Assembly: GCA_965212145.1 (NCBI GenBank)
Contig: CBDBUY010000009.1
Span: forward strand, 868,001 to 932,000
Direction of reading: 5' to 3'
Origin: JAAEPI01 sp965212145
Lineage (GTDB): Bacteria; Bacteroidota; Bacteroidia; Cytophagales; Cyclobacteriaceae
DNA length: 64,000 nt
The notes below the pieces were generated by a model that was not told the origin of the DNA, did no database searches, and worked only from the letters and a program-made list of their open reading frames with translations. A program made the position numbers and the translations under genes. How positions within the stretch are numbered: the stretch's first letter is position 1; the number at the start of each line of letters is the position of its first letter. This document shows, piece by piece, positions 9,389 through 17,956 of this stretch.

Positions 9389-9553
9389 TGATAATCCAGC
9401 ATAAACTACCAAATATGATTGATTAACACGCAGCAAATAGAATAATATTTCGTGAAAATGGATTATGCATAATTATATGTTAAATAACTAGTCGATTTCT
9501 CAGGCAAATATTTTGAATTTAATTGACCTGCTAAGCTCACAGTTAAAAGCCTA

Positions 9554-9561
9554 TATATTTG
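9554..9561 (+). promoter_or_regulatory. -7 element of the ald promoter
   Basis: TATATTTG matches TAnnTTTG and ends 22 bases before the ald start. No convincing -33 TTTG is correctly spaced. A TTGACC at 9523-9528 is 25 bases away, too far for a good fit. Confidence 0.4.
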
Positions 9562-9583
9562 AACCCCATAAACAACTTGACTC

Positions 9584-10696
9584 ATGATTATAGGCGTACC
9601 CAAGGAAATAAAAAACAATGAAAACCGAGTGGCGGTTACTCCAAGTGGCGTGCAGGAACTGACCAAAAGTGGCCACACTGTATATGTTCAATCCACCGCT
9701 GGGGACGGTAGTGGTTTTACAGATGAAATGTACACTGAAGCAGGTGCTCAGATTCTTCCAACGATTGAAGAAACTTATGGTATTGCCGAGATGATTATCA
9801 AGGTGAAGGAGCCGATCGAACCTGAATACAAACTGATCAAAAAAGATCAGCTAGTATTTACCTACTTTCATTTTGCGTCATATGAGCCTCTGACCAAGGC
9901 CATGATTGAAAGTAAGTCGGTCTGTCTCGCTTATGAGACGGTAGAGAAAAAAGATAGGTCCCTACCATTGCTAGTTCCCATGTCAGAAGTAGCTGGCAGG
10001 ATGTCGGTCCAGGAAGGAGCCAAGTACCTTGAAAAACCAATGAAAGGACGAGGAATTTTGCTTGGAGGAGTTCCTGGAGTCAGACCAGCAAAAGTTCTAA
10101 TTCTAGGAGGAGGTATTGTAGGAACAAATGCGGCTAAAATGGCGGCAGGAATGGGAGCTGATGTAACCATAATGGACCTTAACCTTCAGAGATTGAGATA
10201 TCTGGATGATATCATGCCAGCTAACGTAAATACCTACATGAGTAGTGAGTATAACATTCGTGAACTTATTGCTACACATGATTTGATTATTGGTGCGGTA
10301 CTAATACCTGGTGCTAAGGCTCCAAATCTGATTACTCGGGATATGCTTAAAGAGATGACGCCAGGAACCGTACTTGTGGATGTTGCGGTAGACCAAGGAG
10401 GTTGTATCGAAACTTGCAAGCCGACAACACACGCTGATCCAACCTACATCATTGACGATGTAGTGCACTATTGCGTTGCTAACATGCCTGGAGCAGTCCC
10501 TTATACCTCGACATTAGCGTTGACGAACGCTACTCTACCATATGCCATCCAATTGGCAAATAAGGGGTGGGAGAAAGCTTGTCGAGAAAATGAGGAGTTG
10601 AAACTGGGATTGAATGTTGTGAAAGGAGAAGTAGTCTATAAAGGCGTCTCTGAAGCTTTTGATCTGCCTTACACTCCCGTGGATCAGGTTCTCTAA
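9584..10696 (+). CDS. ald: Alanine dehydrogenase
   Basis: 370 residues, the normal length. It catalyses NAD-dependent interconversion of alanine with pyruvate and ammonia. Visible motifs: N-terminal MIIGVPKEIKNNENRVAVTP, substrate residues in FTYFHFASYEPL, VPMSEVAGRMSVQEGAKYLEKP, the dinucleotide-binding glycine loop VLILGGGIVGTNAAKMA (~169-185), and AVDQGGC near ~270 characteristic of AlaDH over transhydrogenase alpha. It stands alone with its own promoter, convergent with the next gene (4-base overlap of stops). Confidence 0.96.
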   Translation: MIIGVPKEIKNNENRVAVTPSGVQELTKSGHTVYVQSTAGDGSGFTDEMYTEAGAQILPTIEETYGIAEMIIKVKEPIEPEYKLIKKDQLVFTYFHFASYEPLTKAMIESKSVCLAYETVEKKDRSLPLLVPMSEVAGRMSVQEGAKYLEKPMKGRGILLGGVPGVRPAKVLILGGGIVGTNAAKMAAGMGADVTIMDLNLQRLRYLDDIMPANVNTYMSSEYNIRELIATHDLIIGAVLIPGAKAPNLITRDMLKEMTPGTVLVDVAVDQGGCIETCKPTTHADPTYIIDDVVHYCVANMPGAVPYTSTLALTNATLPYAIQLANKGWEKACRENEELKLGLNVVKGEVVYKGVSEAFDLPYTPVDQVL

Positions 10697-11523
10697 CTAT
10701 TTCGCTTTAGAAAATCCAGAATCATATCATGAACCTCATGGCGACACTCATCGTTGTGAGGCTCATGATATGCACCTTCTAACGAGATAAATTTTACTTG
10801 ACTTTGATTGTTTTCGGAAAACTCCTTGGATGCTTCATGACAAGTGATCCCGTCTCCGGTTCCATGATAGACAAGTCCATTCACTTTAAGTTCCTTGGAA
10901 TTTGTGATTACTTCTGCACCGCGTTTGGTAGAAGAAAGGAATAATCCGACAGAGATTTTATCGTGAATCAGATCGTCGTTTTCATATTTCTTCACCTCTT
11001 TAGCTGATCTACTAAGGGCAGAGGTATCGAGACCGCTCGGTTGAGTTAGAGATGGCCAAATTGAACCAATAATTTCGGCTAATGTCACCTTCCATTTGGG
11101 TGGTTCAAAATTCACTTTGAAGAAAGGAGCTGATAATATAAAACCGCTGATTTCCGAGGTTTTTTGGGTTTTCATGTAATTCGCAACCAGATTTCCACCA
11201 AGACTGTGTCCAAAAAGAAATAACGGCAGTTCCGTATATTCTGCTCTGGTGAATTTCATGAGTTCCTCAATATCAGAAAGCAGGACGTCCAGGTTTTTAG
11301 CGTGACCCTTTTTTCCTTCGGATATCCCGTGTCCCCGCAAGTCTATCCCCGTTACAGCAAGATCATTCCCGTTTAGAAATTCAGCCATTGGTCGATAGCG
11401 TTCCATGTGCTCTCCGAGTCCGTGAACAATGCACATTACGGCTTTTGGATTAGGTGCCTGGAAGTGAATAGATGATAACTCTAATCCATCTTTGGAAAGA
11501 ATAAATTGCCTTTCTTCGCGCAT
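10693..11523 (-). CDS. Alpha/beta hydrolase, monoacylglycerol-lipase-like
   Basis: 276 residues of the lysophospholipase/monoglyceride lipase (Hydrolase_4) family. Oxyanion region VHGLGEHMERY (~34-44), nucleophile elbow GHSLGG (~104-109), acid residue in YHGTGDGITCHEA (~222) and catalytic His in GAYHEPHND (~253). No signal peptide, so probably cytoplasmic. It likely cleaves acylglycerols or other medium-size esters. Transcribed divergently from the patatin-like gene with 51 bases between them, which may suggest a linked lipid role. Confidence 0.88.
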   Translation of the reverse strand: MREERQFILSKDGLELSSIHFQAPNPKAVMCIVHGLGEHMERYRPMAEFLNGNDLAVTGIDLRGHGISEGKKGHAKNLDVLLSDIEELMKFTRAEYTELPLFLFGHSLGGNLVANYMKTQKTSEISGFILSAPFFKVNFEPPKWKVTLAEIIGSIWPSLTQPSGLDTSALSRSAKEVKKYENDDLIHDKISVGLFLSSTKRGAEVITNSKELKVNGLVYHGTGDGITCHEASKEFSENNQSQVKFISLEGAYHEPHNDECRHEVHDMILDFLKRNS

Positions 11524-11574
11524 ATTTTATAAGCTCAATTTTTTAGCAGATTTTTAAGAATCCTTAAAGCTAGT

Positions 11575-13809
11575 ATGAAGCGAAAGCCAAACCCAATCAT
11601 TCATTCTTTTCCCATTCAACTGCTTTTTACTCATATCAGGAGAAATATCGCGTTGCTGGCAATTTGGGGAATATTGATCGCGGCAATGTCGGGTAATTTG
11701 GGGAGGGTATACGGCATTCATTATTTGTTTTTGGATCCGGAGTATTTAGGTCAGGTGAATTTCTGGAGTTTTTTCATTCTGGGGGTCACGTTCGGCCAAC
11801 TAACAATGGCCTTTCATATGACCAGCTATATACTGGATAGTCACAGGTATACGTTCTTGGGCGTACTGAAAAGGCCTTTTGCTCATTTCGCTTTGAATAA
11901 CAGTTTAATCCCTTTCGGAGTACTCGTTATATACATGGTGATGTTGGTTAGATTCCAACTGAGCGATGAGCTGGCTACTCCTAAGACTATACTTGAGGAT
12001 GCCGGTGGTTTCTTGCTAGGAACCTTTTCTCTGTTAGTGATTTCGTTTCTGTACTTCCGATGGACCAATAAAGACATCTTCAAGCAAATGGCCGGGGATG
12101 TAGATAAGCGATTGCGTAAGTCTGGATTGAGTCGTGATCGAATGATGAAAAGGCTGAAGGAGACTCAGCAGCAGCAACAAAGGTTTGTGGTTCATAATTA
12201 TCTATCCCTAGGGCTGAAAATAAAAAGAACCGATCAGAGCGAGAGTCGGTTTGAGCGAGAACAGATTTTAAAGGTCTTTGATCAGAATCACATAAACTCT
12301 GTGATCATTGGCTTACTGCTGATTATAATGCTATTGCTCATGGGGGCATTTATCGATCACCCGGTCCTACAAATTCCCGCTGGCGCCAGTTCGATTTTAC
12401 TGTTTACTGTTGGAGTGATATTGCTAGGGGCCGTTTCATTTTGGTTTCGTGGGTGGGGCTTTGCGTTTGTAGTGGGTCTATTGTTCGTCATCAACCTGGG
12501 CGTGAAGAAGGGGTTAATTACAGGCGTTCATCAGGCCAAAGGACTCAACTATAATACAACTCCAGCACCATATCATTTGGATTCTCTGCGAGCAATGAAT
12601 GATAAGACCGCCTACAATCAGGATATCCATGATGTCATTCATTCACTAGAAAACTGGAAATCAAGACAGGATTCTGATAAGCCAAAGATGTTGTTGATCT
12701 GTGTCAGCGGAGGTGGTCAGAGATCTGCTCTTTGGACTATGAACGCACTGCAGCGAGCTGACAGCATGCTTGGAGGAAATTTAATGACCAGATCGACTCT
12801 AATCACTGGAGCCTCTGGAGGAATGATCGGAGCGGCATATTATCGAGAATTATATCTACGTTCTCTTGTCGATTCAATTAATCCTAACGATCCTAAATAT
12901 TTGACTGCTATTGCAAAAGACAACCTAAACCCGGTTGTCTTCAGTTTGCTAGTGAATGATGCATTCGTGTCTTTCAGGAACTATGAGTTTGCGGGTAAAA
13001 CTTATCGGAAGGATCGGGGACATGCGTTTGAAAGAAACCTGAATCAGAACATAGAATACGTTCTCGACAAGAAAATATCTGACTATCAAGCGCCGGAACA
13101 TGAGGGATTAATCCCGACAATGCTTTTGGCTCCTACTATATCTAATGATGGCAGGAAACTTTACGTCACGTCTAGACCATTTTCATTTATGAACATAGAT
13201 GAAGATAGAGAAGTGCCAAATGTCCGTGCCGTTGATTTCCTTCGATTATTTGAAAGACAGGATGCCGAGGACCTCAGTTTTATGTCCGCCTTGAGAATGT
13301 CTGCATCATTCCCATACATTACACCGACTATCAGCTTGCCATCCAAACCCAGAATGGAAATCATGGATGCGGGGATCGCCGATAATTTCGGAGTAAGTGA
13401 TGCTTTGCGGTTTACATATGTTTTTAAAAACTGGATTCTGGAGAATACTTCAGGAGTTGTGATGGTGATTATCAGAGACACAGAGCCAAATGAAAGAATC
13501 CATGCTCGACCAATTCCCTCAATAATTGATCGCTTGACTTACCCAATAGCAAGCGTATATAACAACCTTGCGAGTATTCAGGATCGGAAGAATGATGCAC
13601 ATCTGGAGCAAGCCAAGGATTGGATGGGAGGAAAACTAGAGACTGTTCAATTTGTGTATGGAGCCGGAATTGCCTTATCTGAACAAGAGAGAGCGTCATT
13701 GAGTTGGCACCTAACAACAAAGGAAAAGCAGTCTATTCTGGAAAGCATCCACAGTGAGCAAAACATAAAGGCCCTCAACGAATTGAGAGCCCTTGTTCAC
13801 AGTGAGTGA
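11575..13809 (+). CDS. Patatin-like phospholipase with membrane-embedded N-terminal half
   Basis: 744 residues. Residues ~20-330 contain about seven hydrophobic segments interrupted by a charged Gln-rich cytoplasmic stretch (~185-230, QQQQQ). Residues ~365-740 form a patatin domain: oxyanion loop VSGGGQRSA, nucleophile S414 in GASGG, and dyad aspartate D598 in DAGIADNFG. Patatins hydrolyse acyl groups from phospholipids or acylglycerols with a Ser-Asp dyad. This membrane-anchored arrangement differs from soluble bacterial patatins and outer-membrane patatin-barrel proteins. It is followed by a 138-base AT-rich gap before blaI. Catalytic residues appear intact. Confidence 0.85.
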   Translation: MKRKPNPIIHSFPIQLLFTHIRRNIALLAIWGILIAAMSGNLGRVYGIHYLFLDPEYLGQVNFWSFFILGVTFGQLTMAFHMTSYILDSHRYTFLGVLKRPFAHFALNNSLIPFGVLVIYMVMLVRFQLSDELATPKTILEDAGGFLLGTFSLLVISFLYFRWTNKDIFKQMAGDVDKRLRKSGLSRDRMMKRLKETQQQQQRFVVHNYLSLGLKIKRTDQSESRFEREQILKVFDQNHINSVIIGLLLIIMLLLMGAFIDHPVLQIPAGASSILLFTVGVILLGAVSFWFRGWGFAFVVGLLFVINLGVKKGLITGVHQAKGLNYNTTPAPYHLDSLRAMNDKTAYNQDIHDVIHSLENWKSRQDSDKPKMLLICVSGGGQRSALWTMNALQRADSMLGGNLMTRSTLITGASGGMIGAAYYRELYLRSLVDSINPNDPKYLTAIAKDNLNPVVFSLLVNDAFVSFRNYEFAGKTYRKDRGHAFERNLNQNIEYVLDKKISDYQAPEHEGLIPTMLLAPTISNDGRKLYVTSRPFSFMNIDEDREVPNVRAVDFLRLFERQDAEDLSFMSALRMSASFPYITPTISLPSKPRMEIMDAGIADNFGVSDALRFTYVFKNWILENTSGVVMVIIRDTEPNERIHARPIPSIIDRLTYPIASVYNNLASIQDRKNDAHLEQAKDWMGGKLETVQFVYGAGIALSEQERASLSWHLTTKEKQSILESIHSEQNIKALNELRALVHSE

Positions 13810-13912
13810 ATGTGCGCACTTGAGTAATGCTAATACCATGCCAAAATTCTAATCTAGTTATTTTTTGGATCGTGGATGGTCTAAGAATAAATAATTACTA
13901 TAAAAATAGTTG

Positions 13913-13928
13913 TATAATTATAATTATA
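13913..13928. promoter_or_regulatory. Perfect 16-bp palindrome upstream of the BlaI-type repressor gene
   Basis: TATAATTATAATTATA is its own reverse complement and ends 19 bases before the repressor start codon. It is flanked by ACTATaaaaATAGT (about 13897-13910) and TATAGTTATAGTAT (about 13925-13938). BlaI/MecI-type dimers bind AT-rich dyads at their own promoters, so this is a reasonable autoregulatory operator by position and symmetry. Confidence 0.5.
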
Positions 13929-13947
13929 GTTATAGTATTGTATCGCG

Positions 13948-14319
13948 ATGAAGGAATTGACCAAAGCAGAGGAACAAGTGATGCAATATTTGTGGAAGCT
14001 CAATACAGCTTACCTCAAGGATATTGTGGAAGAGTATCCAGAACCTCGACCAGCTTACACGACCATTTCAACAGTGGTGAATGTACTGGTGAAAAAGGGG
14101 GTTATAGACTTTGAATTACATGGAAAGTCCAGGCAGTACAGGCCAGCGATTTCCAAAGACAGTTATACGAAGCAAACGTTCAACGGAATGCTGAACACCT
14201 ATTTCGACAACTCCACCAGCCAGTTTGCGTCTTTCTTTGCTCAAAAGAACGAACTCACCGTGGATGAGCTAAAGGAAATCCGAGCACTAATTGATGAACA
14301 AATAGAGAAAAAGAAATGA
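13948..14319 (+). CDS. BlaI/MecI/CopY-family transcriptional repressor
   Basis: 123 residues with the PenR winged helix at ~1-75 (ELTKAEEQVMQYLWKLN; RPAYTTISTVVNVLVKKGVIDFELHGKSRQYRP) and a C-terminal dimerisation helix bundle. In this family the repressor is cleaved by, or responds to, its partner BlaR1-type metalloprotease. That partner is the next gene, whose start codon overlaps this stop (ATGA, 14316-14319). No beta-lactamase gene follows, so the regulon probably concerns envelope stress rather than a local resistance gene. Confidence 0.93.
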   Translation: MKELTKAEEQVMQYLWKLNTAYLKDIVEEYPEPRPAYTTISTVVNVLVKKGVIDFELHGKSRQYRPAISKDSYTKQTFNGMLNTYFDNSTSQFASFFAQKNELTVDELKEIRALIDEQIEKKK

Positions 14320-16229
14320 TGGGAGAGGTGATAAGTTACGTCATTAAAGTACTGATGATTCAAGGGATATTTTTTGGGTTTTATTGGGTATTCCTGAAGA
14401 ACCGTACCAATCACTCGCTGAATAGAATCTACCTGCTCAGTACGGTATTTCTGGCGCTGGTCGTTCCTTTTATCGAAAACCCATTTCCAAACCGGATCGA
14501 ACCGGTTCTGGAGTCGGCGGCCATTGAGAATTGGCTAGCAGAACCCATCCAAACTGTTACTGTTGACGGAAGTGGAGCGGAGAAAAATCAGTTTCCAATT
14601 TGGCAGATTATAGGTGGATTTTATGTGGTGTTCGCCCTAGGGTATTTCATCAGGTCATTAATCCACCTCCATATTCTTCAGAAAATCAAAAAACAATGTG
14701 AGTATGTAAAAAAGCACTGGTTCAAGCTATTTAAAACAACCCACTCAAAGCCCTTTAGTTTCTTTTCAAGCGTCTTCATTCCGAGAGAACTTTTCGGGAC
14801 GTCATCGTTTGAGCAGATATTGGCTCATGAGTGCGTGCACGTCAGGCAGATGCATTCTTTGGATCGTCTGTTGATGGATTTTCTTGTTGCGCTGTTTTGG
14901 TTCAATCCCTTCATCTATTTGTACCGAAATGCCCTCATTGAAGTCCATGAATTTCAAGCTGATGCCGAAGTGATTGACAAATTCAAAGATCCTGTGGGTT
15001 ATCAGGAGATTTTGTTTGCACAGTTGCAGCCGGCATCCTATTCAGGTTTGGTGAGTCATTTCAATTTTTCAACCATTAAAAAAAGAATTGTAATGATGAA
15101 TAAAACAAAAGACACGAGCCGATCACGGTTGGCTTACTTATTAACAATGCCGGTCATAGCCGTGGTGATCCTTTCATTCACGACTAAAAAAGGCAACCAA
15201 TCTGTAGAGCAAATTACGGATCAGCTGGAGGCTCTGGCCGGACCTTTCGAACCAAAAGGCCAGGAGGTGATTGAAGTTCCCAGTCCTGATCAGGAGGATA
15301 AATACAAGCCTTCTATTCTGCCGCTCAAGGCCGGATCGAATTTTAAGGTGACTTCCCACTTTGGAAAGCGTCATGATCCTATGGATCATTCAAAAATCAA
15401 GGATCATAAGGGAATCGATTTTGCTGTGAAAATAGGAACTGAAGTGCTATCAACTGCCGACGGGATAGTCCAAGAGGTATCCAACAGCAAAACCGGACAT
15501 GGTAATAGATTGGTTATCAATCACAACGACCAATTCGAGACGATGTATTCGCAACTCTCAGAGATCAAAGTCTCCAATGGAGAAAAGGTAAGTAAAGGGC
15601 AGGTCATCGCATTATCAGGAAATTCGGGAAGATCTACTGGGCCACACCTTCATTATGAAGTGTACCAGAATAATACGCCTCAGAACCCGGTAGATTTTAT
15701 TAAAAACTATCGATTTGAAAAATTGAAGCCTGATGCCAGTATTCCACCTCCACCACCGTTGAAAGGCCATCCTCAGCCTGATCCTATCATTGATGCGGGA
15801 GAGCCTCACGAAGAAGATGGAGTTGTCCATGAACATGTAAGTGTAGCGGTACATGCATCACTTGCACCGGATGTCGAGATAGAATTGGCGTCAGTGGAGG
15901 AGGCTAGGAAATTGGCTGAAGTCACTAGAGTCAGGGCTGCAGAGGCAGTTGTCCAGGCTGAGAAGGCCAGTGTAAAACGAAACGTTATGCTCTCTGGTGA
16001 AGACAAAGCGGTTATTGCAGAGAAAGCTGCTGTGTTGAGTTATCAGGAAGCAGCGATCGCCAAACGCATAAGTGCACTCGAAAAAGAAAAAGCGAAGCTG
16101 GCAGCACAAGCATCTGAGTTGGAACTGCGCAATGAAAGAGTCAGAGATCGCGTGGAAGAGAAAATCGCTACGGACAAGGAAAAGGATAAAAAGAAGAAAA
16201 AAGAGAAGAAGAAAAATAAAGACAAATAG
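14316..16229 (+). CDS. BlaR1-like M56 sensor protease fused to an M23 (LytM) peptidase domain
   Basis: 637 residues. Residues 1-~300: M56 membrane metallopeptidase with several transmembrane segments (~5-25, 40-55, ~90-110, ~185-205) and the zinc motif H171-E-C-V-H175 in ILAHECVHVRQMHSLDRL. A further transmembrane segment lies at ~268-290. Residues ~345-465: M23 peptidase, with HFGKRHDP, HKGIDF, and the paired histidines GPHLHYEV (H444, H446). Residues ~515-637: Ala/Glu/Lys coiled coil ending in a Lys-rich tail. BlaR1 proteins normally carry a penicillin-binding sensor after the protease. Here that position is held by a peptidoglycan-hydrolase fold, suggesting it senses or trims peptidoglycan. 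M23/M56 fusions are recognised in Bacteroidota, but their signalling is little studied. It forms an operon with the repressor. Confidence 0.9.
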   Translation: MMGEVISYVIKVLMIQGIFFGFYWVFLKNRTNHSLNRIYLLSTVFLALVVPFIENPFPNRIEPVLESAAIENWLAEPIQTVTVDGSGAEKNQFPIWQIIGGFYVVFALGYFIRSLIHLHILQKIKKQCEYVKKHWFKLFKTTHSKPFSFFSSVFIPRELFGTSSFEQILAHECVHVRQMHSLDRLLMDFLVALFWFNPFIYLYRNALIEVHEFQADAEVIDKFKDPVGYQEILFAQLQPASYSGLVSHFNFSTIKKRIVMMNKTKDTSRSRLAYLLTMPVIAVVILSFTTKKGNQSVEQITDQLEALAGPFEPKGQEVIEVPSPDQEDKYKPSILPLKAGSNFKVTSHFGKRHDPMDHSKIKDHKGIDFAVKIGTEVLSTADGIVQEVSNSKTGHGNRLVINHNDQFETMYSQLSEIKVSNGEKVSKGQVIALSGNSGRSTGPHLHYEVYQNNTPQNPVDFIKNYRFEKLKPDASIPPPPPLKGHPQPDPIIDAGEPHEEDGVVHEHVSVAVHASLAPDVEIELASVEEARKLAEVTRVRAAEAVVQAEKASVKRNVMLSGEDKAVIAEKAAVLSYQEAAIAKRISALEKEKAKLAAQASELELRNERVRDRVEEKIATDKEKDKKKKKEKKKNKDK

Positions 16230-16238
16230 ATTCATTAG

Positions 16239-16266
16239 AGCCCTCTTCTCAAGAGGGCTTTATTTT
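16239..16266 (+). terminator. Rho-independent terminator after the M56/M23 gene
   Basis: Nine-base stem AGCCCTCTT / AAGAGGGCT (16239-16247 with 16251-16259), CTC loop, then a T-rich tail (TTATTTTT). Confidence 0.85.
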
Positions 16267-16276
16267 TCCTGTTAAA

Positions 16277-16320
16277 TTTAGTTGACTCGAAAGTCATGAA
16301 CCATCATGAGATCAACTAAA
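16277..16320. repeat. Short inverted repeat downstream of the terminator
   Basis: TTTAGTTGA (16277-16285) and TCAACTAAA (16312-16320) are perfect 9-base arms. Inside them a second dyad, TCATGA and TCATGA around ACCA, is nested. It lies in the 16267-16452 gap, which holds no recognisable gene. It could be an operator for the next gene or a second RNA hairpin; nothing in the sequence decides. Confidence 0.5.
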
Positions 16321-16452
16321 AAGATCGATAAACGTGAGATTTTGACGGATCAACAAAGAAATTGAGATTGAAATCTGCGAAATCTACACTCCTCGTTCCA
16401 AATGCCGTCCAATATCCCTAATTTGTCCATCCAATTGAATTTTATAATCACC

Positions 16453-17622
16453 ATGAGAAATTTCATCACCCTTTGTCTTGTTTCGGCTTGTCTTCTTTCA
16501 CAAGCGCAGAAAAAAATAACCAGCATCCCTTTCGAGCTATTCGGAGATCATATGTTCATCAAAGTGAGCGTGGATGACTCAGAACCTTTGGATTTCATAT
16601 TCGATACTGGAGCAGGTTTGACAGTATTGGATTGGAAGGTCGCCGAAGACATGGAATTAGTTAAGAAGGAGGTGGATATGAACGAAACTCATGCGAAGTT
16701 TCAGTTGATCAAGCATAATTCCATAGCTATCAATAATTTTCTCATGGAGAAAAACATCAACGTATATGCCACAGACGTGCATCATTTGGAGACGAGTTTA
16801 GGAAGGGAATTCGATGGAATTTTAGGTTACGACCTTTTACATCACCATACGGTGCATATTGATTATGATAAGCAGATAATGGATATCTACGATCATGGAA
16901 ATGGACCTAAAGATGGGGACGAAATTCCATTCAAGTTGGTAACCTCAATTCCAACTATAGAAGGGAAAGTAGTTTTAAATAATAAGGAACCTCATGATGG
17001 TCTTTTCTTTGTAATGACCGGAGCAGGAACAACCTTGGATTTTAATAGTCCATACGCTGAGAAATGGGATGTAATTCATAAAACAGGAAATCACTATTCT
17101 TATCCGGTAAAGGGGATCGGAGATGATGAAACACTTCACTACGAGGGGCATGTCATCTCGTTCGAATTTGGCAGGCAGGTTGTTGAGGATCTCCCGATTG
17201 GGATAAGTACGGCTAAATCCGGTATTCAAGCGCACAAGAAAGTGGCTGGAATTATTGGCAATAGAATTTTGAGAGAGTTTAACATTACCATTGACGTTCC
17301 AGACAAGAAAATTTGGATCAAAAAGAATAGCCACTATGGAGAGAAATTTAACGTCAACAGTAGTGGAATGGACATGGTGATGTCAAAGGACATGAGCAAG
17401 GTTATCATTCACAAGGTTTTCGAAGGCAGTCCTGCTGCCATGGCTGGTATAAAAACAGATGCTGAACTTGTGAGCCTAAATGGCAAGCCTGCGACAGATT
17501 ATGCCTTGCCGGATATTAAAACAATATTGAGGAGAAGCGGTCAAACGGCTGATTTGGTAGTGAATCAGGACGGTCAGAATAAATCCGTTTCCCTAAAACT
17601 AAAGTCACTCTTGGAAGAATAA
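16453..17622 (+). CDS. Secreted retropepsin-like aspartyl protease with C-terminal PDZ domain
   Basis: The start at 16453 gives MRNFITLCLVSACLLSQAQ, a type I signal peptide; the frame is open upstream but yields no signal. Residues ~25-130: retropepsin-like lobe with catalytic motif FDTGAG (D51). Residues ~145-270: a second lobe of the same fold (PTIEGKVVLN...DGLFFVMTGAG), where the expected Asp is replaced by Met. Residues ~295-389: PDZ domain (GMDMVMSKDMSKVIIHKVFEGSPAAMAGIKTDAELVSLNGKPA). Such proteins are common in Bacteroidota, exported to periplasm or surface. If the first lobe dimerises it could still be a protease. The missing second Asp makes single-chain catalysis doubtful. Confidence 0.83.
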   Translation: MRNFITLCLVSACLLSQAQKKITSIPFELFGDHMFIKVSVDDSEPLDFIFDTGAGLTVLDWKVAEDMELVKKEVDMNETHAKFQLIKHNSIAINNFLMEKNINVYATDVHHLETSLGREFDGILGYDLLHHHTVHIDYDKQIMDIYDHGNGPKDGDEIPFKLVTSIPTIEGKVVLNNKEPHDGLFFVMTGAGTTLDFNSPYAEKWDVIHKTGNHYSYPVKGIGDDETLHYEGHVISFEFGRQVVEDLPIGISTAKSGIQAHKKVAGIIGNRILREFNITIDVPDKKIWIKKNSHYGEKFNVNSSGMDMVMSKDMSKVIIHKVFEGSPAAMAGIKTDAELVSLNGKPATDYALPDIKTILRRSGQTADLVVNQDGQNKSVSLKLKSLLEE

Positions 17623-17641
17623 CTGACCATTTCAAGTAGTC

Positions 17642-17941
17642 ATGTATTGCGTCGTATGGAGATACAGGGTTGAGCAGTCCAAACAAAAGGATTTTGAAGA
17701 TTACTACCACCGAGGTGGATCTTGGTTTAAGTTTTTCGAGCCCTGTGACGATTACCTTGGTCATGATCTTTTAAAGAATAATGAAGCAGATAGTTATCTC
17801 ATTATTGATAAATGGATGGGGAAGAAGGAGTATGAATCATTCCTGAAAAGTCATCAATCCGAGTATGACCAACTCAATAGAGAATCTTCAGAGCTCTATT
17901 CTGAAGAAACTCAGATAGGCTCTTATACAATAGTTAATTAG
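17642..17941 (+). CDS. ABM-domain (dimeric alpha/beta barrel) protein, 99 aa
   Basis: Starts MYCVVWRYRVEQSKQKDFEDYY and ends with ...IGSYTIVN, the beta-alpha-beta pattern of the antibiotic-biosynthesis-monooxygenase/ferredoxin-like fold: a first strand, a helix with FEDYYHRGGSWFKFF, and a central strand YLIIDKWMGKKEYESF. Family members include heme-degrading and quinone-oxidising monooxygenases and many proteins of unknown role. No metal or heme ligand can be assigned here. It is 20 bases behind the aspartyl-protease gene and likely co-transcribed. Confidence 0.75.
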   Translation: MYCVVWRYRVEQSKQKDFEDYYHRGGSWFKFFEPCDDYLGHDLLKNNEADSYLIIDKWMGKKEYESFLKSHQSEYDQLNRESSELYSEETQIGSYTIVN

Positions 17942-17956
17942 CGATTTTGCGTCGAG

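Noticed and set aside
16043..16235. Phe/Ser-rich minus-strand frames in the M56/M23 gene
   Set aside because: They are shadows of the Lys/Glu-rich coiled coil read on the opposite strand.
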